A DNA stretch of 24,941 nt from Patescibacteria group bacterium (GTDB lineage Bacteria; Patescibacteriota; Minisyncoccia; Phycocordibacterales; SBAW01): positions 1 through 24,941 of the forward strand of contig JAGWIT010000008.1 in the NCBI GenBank assembly GCA_028866155.1, in the 5' to 3' direction. Positions 6,204 to 14,195 of this stretch are shown one piece after another (the stretch's first letter is position 1; each line of letters starts with the position of its first letter). Below the pieces are notes generated by a model. It made no database searches. It saw nothing but the letters and a program-made list of their open reading frames with translations, and was not told the origin of the DNA. A program made the translations under genes and the position numbers.

Positions 6204-8078
6204 ATGGCAAAAATTCTTGGTATAGACTTGGGCACCACCAACTCGGCGATGGCCGTCATGCGCGGCGGCGAGCCTCAAATCCTTGAGAACGCCGAAGGCG
6301 CACGCACGACACCCTCGGTGGTGGCGCTCAGCAAAACCGGCGAGCGGTTGGTGGGGCTCATCGCGCGCCGGCAGGCGGTCACCAATCCTAAAAACACCGT
6401 GTACCAAATCAAGCGCTTTATCGGCCACACCTTCGACGAGCCGGGTGTCGAGAAGGATCGCAAGGCCGTGCCTTTTGAGACACGCAAGGCCGCGAATGGC
6501 GGCATCGAGGTCTTGATGGGAGAGCAGTGGTATCGACCCGAAGAAATCTCAGCGATGATACTTCAAAAACTTAAAGTGGACGCTGAAAAGCGCTTGGGCG
6601 AACCCATAACCGAGGCGGTCATCACCGTGCCTGCCTATTTTAACGATAGCCAGCGCCAGGCGACCAAGGACGCCGGCAAAATCGCGGGGCTCGATGTGAA
6701 GCGCATCATCAACGAGCCGACCGCGGCCGCGCTTGCCTACGGCTTTGATAAAAAGAAGAACGAAAAAATAGTGGTCTTCGATTTCGGCGGCGGCACGTTC
6801 GATATCTCGGTCCTCGAAGTTGGTGATGATGTCATCGAGGTCAAGTCGACCGACGGCGACGCGCACCTCGGCGGCAAGGATATCGATCAAAAAGTCATCG
6901 ACTTTTTAGCCGCCGAGTTCCAAAAAGAATCCGGCATCGACGTGCGCAACGACCCGCTCGCACGCCAACGCCTCGACGAAGCCGCCGAGAAGGCAAAAAT
7001 CGAGCTCTCAACCGCCGTCGATACTGAAGTCAACATCCCATTTATCACTTCTGACGCATCGGGGCCCCGCCATCTTCTTATCAAACTTTCGCGCGCAAAA
7101 CTAGAAGAATTAACTGCGGAATTTATCGACCGTGCGATGGCCATCACCAAGCGCGCGATGGAGGCATCGCCGTTTAAGGTCGGCGACATCAACGAAGTTA
7201 TTTTGGTGGGCGGCCAAACCCGCATGCCGGCCATGCAGCAGGCGGTAGAGAAATTCTTCGGCAAAAAGGCGAATATGTCGGTCAACCCCGATGAAGTCGT
7301 GGCGATTGGCGCCGCTATCCAGGGCGGCATCTTGGGCGGCGAAGTACGCGACGTTCTTCTGCTCGATGTTATCCCGCTGAGCCTCGGGATTGAAACCATG
7401 GGAGGCGTGAACACCAAAATAATCGAACGCAATACCACCATCCCGACCAGCCGCTCGCAGACCTTCTCGACCGCGGCCGACAACCAAACATCGGTAGAAA
7501 TTCACATCGTACAGGGCGAGCGCGCGATGGCCAGCGACAACAAGTCGCTCGGCAAGTTCGTGCTCGACGGCATCCCGCCCGCGCCACGCGGCCTGCCGCA
7601 AATAGAGGTTTCCTTCGACGTCGATGCCAACGGCATCCTCTCGGTCAAAGCAAAGGACAAAGCGACCAACAAAGAACAGAGCATCCGCATCGAAGCGCGC
7701 TCGGGACTCACCGAAGAGGACGTCAAGCGGATGCAAAAAGATGCTGAGGCTAATGCCGCAAGCGACAAGCAAAAAGTCGAGCTCGTCGCCGCGCGCAACG
7801 AGGCTGAGCGGGCGGTCTATGCGGCCAAAAAAGCGCTCGATGAAAATAAAGACAAAATCCCAGCCGAGCTCGGCGCCGCGATTACCGAAAAAATTTCTGC
7901 GCTCGAGGCCAAAAAGGGGAGCGACGACACGGTAGGCATAAAATCCGCGCTGGCAGAGCTCACCAAAGAGCTTTCCAAAGTCTACGAAGCAGTCCAAAAG
8001 GCCGGCGGCTCACAAACTACTCCTCCGCAAGAGCCGGGTTCGCAATCTGCGCCCCACGACAATCCCGAGCAGAAATAA
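6204..8078 (+). CDS. dnaK: Molecular chaperone DnaK (Hsp70)
   Basis: This 624-residue protein has the full Hsp70 layout. The ATPase domain has GIDLGTTNS (residues 6-14), AVITVPAYFNDSQRQATKDA, INEPTAAALAYGFD, DFGGGTFDIS (from residue 193) and ILVGGQTRMP. The substrate-binding domain has DVIPLSLGIETMGG and GERAMASDNKSLGKF. A helical lid and a disordered Gln/Pro-rich tail follow. DnaK binds exposed hydrophobic peptides in an ATP cycle driven by DnaJ and GrpE. The tail lacks the EEVD-like acidic ending common in DnaK. A TATAAT (6182-6187) lies 16 bases before the start but has no good -35 partner, so dnaK is probably read mainly from the grpE promoter. A terminator follows. Confidence 0.98.
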   Translation: MAKILGIDLGTTNSAMAVMRGGEPQILENAEGARTTPSVVALSKTGERLVGLIARRQAVTNPKNTVYQIKRFIGHTFDEPGVEKDRKAVPFETRKAANGGIEVLMGEQWYRPEEISAMILQKLKVDAEKRLGEPITEAVITVPAYFNDSQRQATKDAGKIAGLDVKRIINEPTAAALAYGFDKKKNEKIVVFDFGGGTFDISVLEVGDDVIEVKSTDGDAHLGGKDIDQKVIDFLAAEFQKESGIDVRNDPLARQRLDEAAEKAKIELSTAVDTEVNIPFITSDASGPRHLLIKLSRAKLEELTAEFIDRAMAITKRAMEASPFKVGDINEVILVGGQTRMPAMQQAVEKFFGKKANMSVNPDEVVAIGAAIQGGILGGEVRDVLLLDVIPLSLGIETMGGVNTKIIERNTTIPTSRSQTFSTAADNQTSVEIHIVQGERAMASDNKSLGKFVLDGIPPAPRGLPQIEVSFDVDANGILSVKAKDKATNKEQSIRIEARSGLTEEDVKRMQKDAEANAASDKQKVELVAARNEAERAVYAAKKALDENKDKIPAELGAAITEKISALEAKKGSDDTVGIKSALAELTKELSKVYEAVQKAGGSQTTPPQEPGSQSAPHDNPEQK

Positions 8079-8090
8079 AAAATAAAAAAA

Positions 8091-8118
8091 CCTCGCATTT
8101 ACTACTGCGAGGATTTTT
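8091..8118 (+). terminator. Intrinsic terminator after dnaK
   Basis: CCTCGCA (8091-8097) pairs perfectly with TGCGAGG (8106-8112) around an 8-base loop, with an A-run before and ATTTTTA after. The flanking A and T runs extend the pairing and could also allow weak termination from the opposite side. Confidence 0.8.
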
Positions 8119-8134
8119 AGTATTTGTCAAATCG

Positions 8135-8143
8135 TGCTATAAT
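8135..8143 (+). promoter_or_regulatory. Extended -10 promoter of the ABC exporter
   Basis: TG-C-TATAAT is a perfect extended -10 box. It ends 7 bases before the ATG at 8151, so the message should be leaderless. No -35 box lies at 16-18 bases, as is usual for extended -10 promoters. Confidence 0.7.
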
Positions 8144-8150
8144 GCGATAA

Positions 8151-10021
8151 ATGCAGGAATTATCAAGGAGACATTTGAGCGCGAAGACCGTGCTCGCAGA
8201 ATATTGGTCGTATCTCAAACACTACCCCGGGTCTTTAGTGCTAACGATCATAAGTGTTTTGGGCATACAAGCGGCGAGCTTGATTTCGCCTTTATTTTTT
8301 AGGCAGTTTTTTAACGTGCTTTCTTCCCAAAACCCGAGTGTCGAGACTCTGCATCAGCTTGAACTCATCATCGTGCTGTTCGGACTCGCTTCGTTTTTTA
8401 GCTGGGCGATGCAGAGATTGCAGGCGGTTGCGACTCATTATCTCGAATCGCACCTCATGCAAGATCTCTATAAGAGTTCTTTCGCGTATCTTCTTGGCCA
8501 CTCTTATAATTTTTTTACCTCTAATTTTGCCGGCTCGCTTACCCACAAAGTAAGCCGTTTTGCGCGCTCGTTCGAGCAGCTTTTCGATACGGTCATATAT
8601 CAGTTTGCTCCGACGTTTCTGTTTGTGGCAGGCGCCGTAGTTATTTTATTCTTCCGCAATCATCTGCTGGGCGAGATGCTCGGCGCGTGGGCTCTCGTAT
8701 TCATTGCCTTTCAGATTTGGATATCCAATTACCGCCAACCATACCGTGCGGCGCGTGCCGAAGCGGATACCAAAACAACCGGGACTATCGCTGACGCTAT
8801 TAGTAACCAAAATACCATCGCGTTATTTTCAGGAAAGGCATACGAAGAGAGTGTGTTTAGCGAAGTGCTCAAAAAATGGCATACCGCGACTTTGACGGTA
8901 TGGACGGTCGATGAGCGCATCTGGGGGGCGATGGGCTTGCTGTTCGTCGGCATCAACGTCGCGATGCTCTATGGCGCCGCGATATTTTGGCAACGCGGAG
9001 CCATCACCATAGGCGATTTTGTGCTTATTCAATCCTACTTGCTTACGACCTTTGGTCAGCTGATCGGCATCAATCGCGCGTTACGCGGGTTTTATGATTC
9101 GTTTGCTGACGCGAGCGAGATGATCACCATCTTAAAAACACCCCACGAAGTACAAGATCTGGCTGGCGCGCCACGACTCAAGGTAAGCAACGGCGAGGTT
9201 TCGTTCAAGGATGTTGATTTTTATTTCACCGACCGTCCCGTGCTCGAGAAATTCAATCTCGTCATCGCTCCGCGCGAAAAGATCGCGCTCGTGGGGCCGT
9301 CGGGCGCGGGGAAGTCGACCATCACCAAGCTTCTGCTGCGACTCTATGACGTCAAAAGCGGCTCGATCGAGATTGACGGACAAAATATCGCCGAGGTGAC
9401 GCAGGAAAGTCTGCGCAACTCAATCGCATTCGTGCCGCAAGAGCCTATCCTCTTTCATCGCACGCTGAAGGAGAACATTCGCTACGGCCGACGCGACGCC
9501 TCTGACGAAGAGGTGATTACGGCTGCCAAAGCGGCCCACTGCCATGAGTTTATTTCGGCACAACCGGAGGGTTACGACACTTTTGTCGGCGAGCGCGGCA
9601 TTAAACTTTCGGGAGGAGAGAGACAGCGCGTGGCCATCGTCCGCGCTATTCTTAAAGACGCGCCGGTGCTCATCCTCGACGAGGCGACATCTTCGCTCGA
9701 CTCAGAATCCGAGTCGCTTATCCAAGACGCTCTGGAGGCTCTTATGCACGACAAAACAGTATTGGTCATCGCGCACCGGCTCTCAACTATTATGAAAATG
9801 GACCGTATCGTATCGCGGTGATGCAAAGCGGCGCTGTGGTCGCTCAAGGCACTCATCAAGAGCTCCTAAAACAAGGCGGCTTGTATCAAAAGCTTTGGAG
9901 CATCCAAGCGGGAGGCTTTTTAACGAATGATGGAGAAGATAGTGTTGACAAAGAAATTTTGCTTGCCGAAGATGACGAAGAAATCGGTGACAAAGTCGGG
10001 GAAAGCTCAATGAACGCTTAA
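8151..10021 (+). pseudogene. ABC exporter (permease-ATPase), frameshifted by a 5-base duplication
   Basis: The gene codes a fused transmembrane-ATPase half-transporter of the MsbA/multidrug/lipid exporter type. Membrane helices fill about residues 30-310. The ATPase follows, with Walker A GPSGAGKS (382-389), Q-loop FVPQEP, signature LSGGERQ (486-492), Walker B LILDEA (D510, E511) and H-loop AHRLSTI (H542). At 9805-9814 GTATC is tandemly duplicated. This puts a stop at 9819-9821, giving a 556-residue product. Removing one copy restores DRIAVMQSG and joins the frame to the downstream piece (GTG 9818 or ATG 9821 to 10021, with GTHQELL.QGGLYQKLW), for a 621-residue protein. All catalytic motifs precede the break, so the truncated protein might work. 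A TGATG overlap could also allow the tail to be made separately. Sequencing or assembly error is possible. Confidence 0.85.
9818..10021 (+). other. Detached C-terminal fragment of the ABC exporter
   Basis: This 67-residue frame begins GTG-ATG at the stop of the truncated exporter. Its first part, MQSGAVVAQGTHQELLKQGGLYQKLW, is the segment that normally follows the H-loop in ABC exporters. An acidic tail of about 30 residues follows. It is part of the same broken gene and not an independent gene, although the TGATG stop/start overlap would permit re-initiation. Confidence 0.8.
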
Positions 10022-10031
10022 TACCGTGAGT

Positions 10032-10060
10032 TTGCGCAGAGGGTTATTGCTTGTTATACT
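10032..10060 (+). promoter_or_regulatory. Promoter of dnaJ
   Basis: TATACT (10055-10060) has a weak -35 candidate TTGCGC (10032-10037) at 17 bases. The predicted start near 10067 leaves a leader of about 5 bases before the dnaJ ATG at 10072. Confidence 0.5.
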
Positions 10061-10071
10061 TGGCAGTAAAT

Positions 10072-11151
10072 ATGGCTACTCACAAACGGGACTACTATGA
10101 AATTTTGGGGGTCCAAAAGGGCGCCTCAAAAGACGATATTAAAAAAGCATTCCATAAACTTGCACACAAATATCATCCTGACAAAGCTGAGGGCAATGCC
10201 GACAAGTTTAAGGAGCTGAGCGAGGCGTACAGCATCCTCAGTGACGACAAAAAGCGCGCAGAATACGACAGCTACGGCCGTGTCTTCAGCGAAGGCGGCG
10301 GTGCGGGCGCGGGCTTCAACGGCGCCGGGTTTGACTTCTCCCAATTTCAGGATGCATTCTCGCAGGGCGGCTTCGATTTTAGCGACGTCTTCAGCGACTT
10401 TTTCACCGGCCAAGCCGGTACGCGACAGCGCCGCGGCCGCGATATCTCAATTGACCTCGAAATTTCGTTTAAAGAATCAGTCTTCGGCACCAAGCGCACC
10501 GTTCTGCTTGCCAAAACCGCACAGTGCGAGACCTGCAAGGGCAGTGGAGCGGCACCGGGGAGCGCCATGGAGACCTGCAAGCACTGCAACGGTGCCGGCA
10601 AGGTCCACGAAACCAGCAACTCCTTCTTCGGCACGATAACGATGCTTCAGACCTGTCGCTTTTGCCGCGGTACCGGGTCAGTCCCCAAAGAGCGCTGCAT
10701 CACTTGCCGCGGCGAGGGGCTCTATAAAAAACAGACCGAAATAGAAATTGCAGTGCCTTCGGGCATCGAGGGCGGCGAAATGATAAGGCTCTCGGGCGCG
10801 GGCGAGGCGGCGCAGGACGCGCCGTCGGGCGACCTCTATGTCAAAGTCCACGTCACCCCTGATGCACGGTTCAAAAAAGACGGCGTCAATTTGGTGACCG
10901 AGCTCTCGATAAAACTCTCCGACGCATTGCTCGGCGCCGAATATAAGATCCAAACACTCGACGGCGAAGAGCCGCTCACCATACCTCCGGGCGTGACCCA
11001 CGGGGAGATGCTGCGCGTCAAAGGCCGCGGTGTGCCGGCGGGCCGAAGCAAACGCGGCGACCTCTATGTGCGCATCAAAATAATCCTGCCCCAAAAGCTC
11101 TCGCGCAGTGCCCGTGCTCTTATTGAGAAATTGAAAGACGAAGGGATTTAG
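10072..11151 (+). CDS. dnaJ: Chaperone protein DnaJ (Hsp40)
   Basis: The 359-residue protein has the full type-I layout. The J domain begins KRDYYEILGVQKGASKDDIK and holds HPD at residues 35-37, the motif that triggers DnaK ATP hydrolysis. A Gly/Phe-rich region follows (about residues 75-120). Four zinc-finger repeats are present: CETCKGSG, CKHCNGAG, CRFCRGTG and CITCRGEG. The C-terminal substrate-binding domains end the protein. A TTG-initiated frame from 10051 would overlap the -10 box, so the ATG at 10072 is chosen. dnaJ is separated from grpE-dnaK by the ABC exporter, yet it has its own promoter. Confidence 0.97.
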   Translation: MATHKRDYYEILGVQKGASKDDIKKAFHKLAHKYHPDKAEGNADKFKELSEAYSILSDDKKRAEYDSYGRVFSEGGGAGAGFNGAGFDFSQFQDAFSQGGFDFSDVFSDFFTGQAGTRQRRGRDISIDLEISFKESVFGTKRTVLLAKTAQCETCKGSGAAPGSAMETCKHCNGAGKVHETSNSFFGTITMLQTCRFCRGTGSVPKERCITCRGEGLYKKQTEIEIAVPSGIEGGEMIRLSGAGEAAQDAPSGDLYVKVHVTPDARFKKDGVNLVTELSIKLSDALLGAEYKIQTLDGEEPLTIPPGVTHGEMLRVKGRGVPAGRSKRGDLYVRIKIILPQKLSRSARALIEKLKDEGI

Positions 11152-11178
11152 TTTACTAAATAAATATAAGAAAGAAAT
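11149..11178 (+). promoter_or_regulatory. Variant TAGTTTACTA / TATAAGAAA motif before a 25-codon ORF
   Basis: TAGTTTACTA (11149-11158) differs from GAGTTTACGA at two positions. It is followed at the same 16-base distance by TATAAGAAA (11165-11173). As at the ribosomal genes, it begins at the stop codon of the preceding gene (dnaJ TAG, 11149-11151) and leads into an ATG, here at 11179. Confidence 0.5.
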
Positions 11179-11256
11179 ATGGACAAACTCATTCAAAAAA
11201 TACTCGAGACTCTCGGCCTCAAACTCGCTCCGGTCAAGGTCAAAGCGGGGAAATAG
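11179..11256 (+). CDS. Possible 25-residue cationic amphipathic peptide
   Basis: ATG at 11179 opens a 25-codon frame ending in TAG at 11254-11256. The product begins MDKLIQKILETLGLKL and ends in a lysine-rich tail (PVKVKAGK). The first part could form an amphipathic helix, with leucines and isoleucines on one face and charged residues on the other. It has seven... lysines and other basic residues exceed acidic ones, so the peptide is cationic. It is preceded by the same type of two-part motif as three ribosomal-protein genes, which is the main reason to take it seriously. It lies between dnaJ (27 bases upstream) and the trpS promoter. I recognise no family. A chance ORF cannot be excluded. 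Confidence 0.35.
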   Translation: MDKLIQKILETLGLKLAPVKVKAGK

Positions 11257-11281
11257 CGCTGTAAAATCCAGATTTTTCTGC

Positions 11282-11287
11282 TATGCT
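11282..11287 (+). promoter_or_regulatory. -10 box of trpS (leaderless spacing)
   Basis: TATGCT ends 7 bases before the ATG at 11295. It overlaps an earlier in-frame ATG at 11283, which argues that 11295 is the true start. No convincing -35 box is present. Confidence 0.45.
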
Positions 11288-11294
11288 GTCTAGC

Positions 11295-12272
11295 ATGGCG
11301 TCACAAAAGCGGCTTTTTACCGGCCTCCAGCCCAGCGGCCAATTGCACATCGGCAACTATTTTGGTGCGCTTTTGCCCACGGTCGAGATGTTCAGACAAA
11401 ACCAGGGGCTCATCATGATAGCCGACTATCATGCTTTAACGACCGTCAAAGACGCTTCAACCTTGCGCGAAAATATTATCTCGGTTGCCAAAGATTATTT
11501 AGCGGCGGGCATCAATTTGGATAACGCCATCATTTTTAAGCAATCTGATGTCAGCGAGCACACCGAGCTCGCGTGGATACTCGAGTGCCTTGTCACGGTG
11601 CCGTTCTTGATGCAGGCGCACGCCTACAAAGACAAGGTGGCCAAAGGGCTTGAGGCCAACGCGGGGCTCTTTAACTACCCGATGCTCATGGCGGCCGACA
11701 TTTTGCTGTATGACACTGACATCGTGCCGGTGGGTCAAGACCAACGCCAGCATGTAGAGTATGCGCGCGAAGCGGCGACCAAATTTAACGCAGCCTACGA
11801 CGAGACATTCAAAGAGCCGGCTGAGCAGATACAAAAGCAAGTAGCGGTTGTGCCCGGCACCGACGGGCAAAAGATGAGCAAGAGCTACAAAAACACCATC
11901 CCACTGTTTGGGGCAAAAGACGAGATTAGCAAAGCGGTAATGAGCATTGTGACAGGTACTGGAGGAGAAACACCTATAAATGTCCACGCGATTCATCTGC
12001 TGGTCCGTGGAGCTCTTACGAATAATTTTAGTGACAAAAAAGACGGAGAAGAATTCTCGCAACTCTATTCTCAAAACAAAAATAACTATAAGCTTTTAAA
12101 AGAAGCTCTGATAGAAGATTTGGAAAAATTAATAGCACCGATGCGCGTAAAGAGAGACGCGATAACCGACGAAGAGGTTAAAAAAGTTCTTGTTGACGGA
12201 GCTCGAAAAGCAAAAGCATTAGCATCAGCCAAAATGGCCGATGTGCGCAAAAAAATTGGAGTAACACTATAA
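11295..12272 (+). CDS. trpS: Tryptophanyl-tRNA synthetase
   Basis: The 325-residue enzyme charges tRNA-Trp with tryptophan. The class I signatures are the HIGH-type motif LHIGN (residues 17-21, in GLQPSGQLHIGNY) and KMSKS (193-197). MAADILLYDTDIVPVGQDQRQHVE is the typical TrpRS active-site segment. An ATG at 11283 would add four residues but lies on the -10 box; MASQKRLFTGLQPSG from 11295 fits the family start. The 3' part of the gene (about 12000-12270) is clearly more AT-rich than the 5' part. aspS follows after 5 bases. Confidence 0.96.
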   Translation: MASQKRLFTGLQPSGQLHIGNYFGALLPTVEMFRQNQGLIMIADYHALTTVKDASTLRENIISVAKDYLAAGINLDNAIIFKQSDVSEHTELAWILECLVTVPFLMQAHAYKDKVAKGLEANAGLFNYPMLMAADILLYDTDIVPVGQDQRQHVEYAREAATKFNAAYDETFKEPAEQIQKQVAVVPGTDGQKMSKSYKNTIPLFGAKDEISKAVMSIVTGTGGETPINVHAIHLLVRGALTNNFSDKKDGEEFSQLYSQNKNNYKLLKEALIEDLEKLIAPMRVKRDAITDEEVKKVLVDGARKAKALASAKMADVRKKIGVTL

Positions 12273-12277
12273 TCTTT

Positions 12278-13621
12278 ATGCCACGAACTTTAATTGCAGA
12301 TTTGCACACCAAAATCGGGGAGAAGGCTCGCATCGGCGGGTGGGTGAGTGTTCGGCGCGACCAGGGCAAGATGGTGTTTTTTGATTTTCGGGACCGCACC
12401 GGCTCGGTGCAGGGGGTTGTATTGCCCAGCGAAGAACTCGCGATTGCGGTCGCCAAAGAGGTCCGCGCCGAGTATGTGGTCTATGCCGAAGGCACGGTCA
12501 ACGCGCGGCCGCCAAAGAACATCAACCCCGATGTGCTCAACGGAAATTTAGAATTGCAGGTTGAATCGCTCGAAATCGTGTCGAAGGCTGAAATCCCGTT
12601 TGAGCTGGGCGCCGAAGTCAACCTCGACACCTACCTCGACCATCACCCCTACACTCTGCGCAACGAGCGAAGCAAAGAAATATTTAAACTGCAGGAAACC
12701 ATTATCGGAGCATTTCGCGCGTCGCTCAAAACACAGGACTTTACCGAGTTTCAAGCGCCGGCAATCGTTGGAGGAGATGCCGAGGGCGGCGCTGCCGCCT
12801 TTGAAGTCGAGTATCATTATGAACAAAAAGCCTACCTCGCGACCTCGCCGCAGTTCTATAAGCAGATAATGGTCGGCGTTTATGAGCGCGCATTCGCAAC
12901 GCCAAAAGTATTTAGAGGCGAGAAGCACGCAACCCCGCGCCACCTCAACGAATACAGCTCGATGGATTTTGAGATGGGCTTTATTAATGATCATCGCGAC
13001 GTGATGCAAGTACTCGAAAATGCCGTCGGCGCGATATTTCTTGCTGCGAGCGAAAAGCACGCCGTGACGCTTCAAAAATTTAACCCCGACGGCTTGCCGC
13101 TCCTACCCGAGAAAATCCCGACGCTGAAGTTGCGTGAAGCGCAGGAGCTGTTGGAAAAAGAATTCGGCCAACACTGTGTGGGTGAGCCTGACCTCGAACC
13201 CGAGCACGAAAAGCGACTATGCGAGTGGGCCAAGCGAGAACACCAAAGCGACTTTGTTTTTGTGACGCACTACCCGGTGAGCAAGCGGCCGTTTTATACC
13301 TACGAAGACGAAGCCGATCCCGGTTTTACCAAGAGTTTTGATCTGCTGTTTAGAGGCCTTGAGATAACCACAGGCGGCCAGCGCATCCATAACTACGAGT
13401 TGCTGGTAGAAAAAATAAAAGCAAAGGGTCTCGATCCAAATAAATTCTTCTTTTACCTCGAAGCGTTTAAAGTTGGCATGCCGCCGCACGGCGGCTCGGC
13501 AACGGGCCTTGAGCGCATCACCGCGCGAATGCTCAATCTTCCCAACGTCAAAGAAGCCACCCTTTTCCCGCGCGACCTAAATCGCATCGACACCCTCCTT
13601 TCGACTGATAAAAAAGAATAA
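12278..13621 (+). CDS. aspS: Archaeal-type aspartyl-tRNA synthetase (Asp or Asp/Asn)
   Basis: The 447-residue class II synthetase has an N-terminal OB-fold anticodon-binding domain (IGGWVSVRRDQGKMVFFDFRD), motif 2 around FRGEKHATPRHLNEYSSMDFEM (R213) and motif 3 GLERITARMLNLPNV (R413). Its length of about 450 and RGLEITTGGQRIHNYELL...KVGMPPHGG are features of the archaeal/eukaryotic form. The common bacterial enzyme is about 590 residues, with an inserted GAD domain. Such enzymes are often non-discriminating, making Asp-tRNA-Asn that needs the GatCAB amidotransferase; that is inference, and no gat gene is in the window. The start is 5 bases after trpS. A TATAAT (12268-12273) overlaps the trpS stop, but its 4-base gap to the ATG is too short for a normal start site. 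Confidence 0.93.
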   Translation: MPRTLIADLHTKIGEKARIGGWVSVRRDQGKMVFFDFRDRTGSVQGVVLPSEELAIAVAKEVRAEYVVYAEGTVNARPPKNINPDVLNGNLELQVESLEIVSKAEIPFELGAEVNLDTYLDHHPYTLRNERSKEIFKLQETIIGAFRASLKTQDFTEFQAPAIVGGDAEGGAAAFEVEYHYEQKAYLATSPQFYKQIMVGVYERAFATPKVFRGEKHATPRHLNEYSSMDFEMGFINDHRDVMQVLENAVGAIFLAASEKHAVTLQKFNPDGLPLLPEKIPTLKLREAQELLEKEFGQHCVGEPDLEPEHEKRLCEWAKREHQSDFVFVTHYPVSKRPFYTYEDEADPGFTKSFDLLFRGLEITTGGQRIHNYELLVEKIKAKGLDPNKFFFYLEAFKVGMPPHGGSATGLERITARMLNLPNVKEATLFPRDLNRIDTLLSTDKKE

Positions 13622-13625
13622 AACC

Positions 13626-13654
13626 TTGTCTTTGTGGGGCTGTTCTGATATAAT
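13626..13654 (+). promoter_or_regulatory. Promoter of the zinc-ribbon gene
   Basis: TTGTCT (13626-13631), 17 bases and TATAAT (13649-13654), with a TG-A extension at 13646-13648, make one of the strongest promoters in the window. The leader of about 26 bases before the start contains AGGAG (13673-13677), unlike the leaderless genes around it. Confidence 0.8.
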
Positions 13655-13686
13655 TTTTTTAGAGCAACAACCAGGAGAAGTGTGTG

Positions 13687-14115
13687 ATGCGAGACAGCCG
13701 TGTGTCTGAAGAAATCATAGCCAAAGCGCAGGAATTTGAGACCAAGGCATGCCCACAGTGCCATCAAATGACACTGTGGCGGGAGAGCTCGATTCTCACT
13801 TGTAAGACCTGTCGCCATGTCATCGTTGAGATTAGTCGGAGCCAATATCTCCGGTTTATCCAAAATTATTGGCCCAACAAACTACGGGTTCTCAATCACC
13901 TCGCCGACCATGCTTATAATATAACTACGAACCCGAAGCTCGAGGGGCCGGTGATTCCCCTTTCGGCATTGTTTCGGGCACTCCCCCTGTTCGGACAAAA
14001 GGTCGAGCAGGCGAGCAAGTCGGGGGATTGCATCGATGCGTTCTTTTATCTTCTCCAGCATCTCGCATGCCCCGAGCCTGGTTGGGAGGGTATTGAGATT
14101 AGATCAATTGCGTGA
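13687..14115 (+). CDS. Orphan zinc-ribbon protein, function unknown
   Basis: The 142-residue product (143 if the GTG at 13684 is used) has an N-terminal zinc ribbon: CPQC at about residues 22-25 and CKTC at 39-42, spaced as a CxxC-N13-CxxC knuckle pair. The remaining 100 residues are mostly helical by composition, with aromatic clusters (YLRFIQNYW, ALFRALPLFG, DAFFYLLQHL) and no motif I recognise. A zinc ribbon could bind nucleic acid or protein. The gene stands alone, with a strong extended -10 promoter, a clear Shine-Dalgarno (AGGAG about 9 bases before ATG) and a strong terminator, so it is a separately expressed unit. This contrasts with the surrounding genes, which lack Shine-Dalgarno sequences. 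No enzymatic function is proposed. Confidence 0.75.
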   Translation: MRDSRVSEEIIAKAQEFETKACPQCHQMTLWRESSILTCKTCRHVIVEISRSQYLRFIQNYWPNKLRVLNHLADHAYNITTNPKLEGPVIPLSALFRALPLFGQKVEQASKSGDCIDAFFYLLQHLACPEPGWEGIEIRSIA

Positions 14116-14124
14116 AATGAATCG

Positions 14125-14158
14125 GGGTGCGCCAAATTGGCGCACCCTCTATTTTTTT
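14125..14158 (+). terminator. Strong intrinsic terminator after the zinc-ribbon gene
   Basis: GGGTGCGCC (14125-14133) pairs perfectly with GGCGCACCC (14139-14147) around AAATT, followed by TCTA and seven T. Confidence 0.92.
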
Positions 14159-14160
14159 GA

Positions 14161-14189
14161 TTGAAAACCCTTTAATTTAAGGCTAAAAT
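14161..14189 (+). promoter_or_regulatory. Leaderless promoter of the serine hydrolase gene
   Basis: TTGAAA (14161-14166), 17 bases and TAAAAT (14184-14189). The -10 box ends exactly 6 bases before the ATG at 14196, so transcription should start at the A of ATG. Confidence 0.75.
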
Positions 14190-14195
14190 TTGGAG

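Noticed and set aside
7110..7997. Long open frame on the minus strand opposite dnaK (about 295 codons)
   Set aside because: It lies fully inside dnaK, codes a low-complexity Arg/Phe-rich sequence with no family features, and is explained by the codon bias of dnaK.
12268..12273. TATAAT before aspS as a promoter
   Set aside because: The 4-base gap to the ATG would place the transcription start inside the start codon, no -35 box is present, and the string is explained by the trpS stop codon context.
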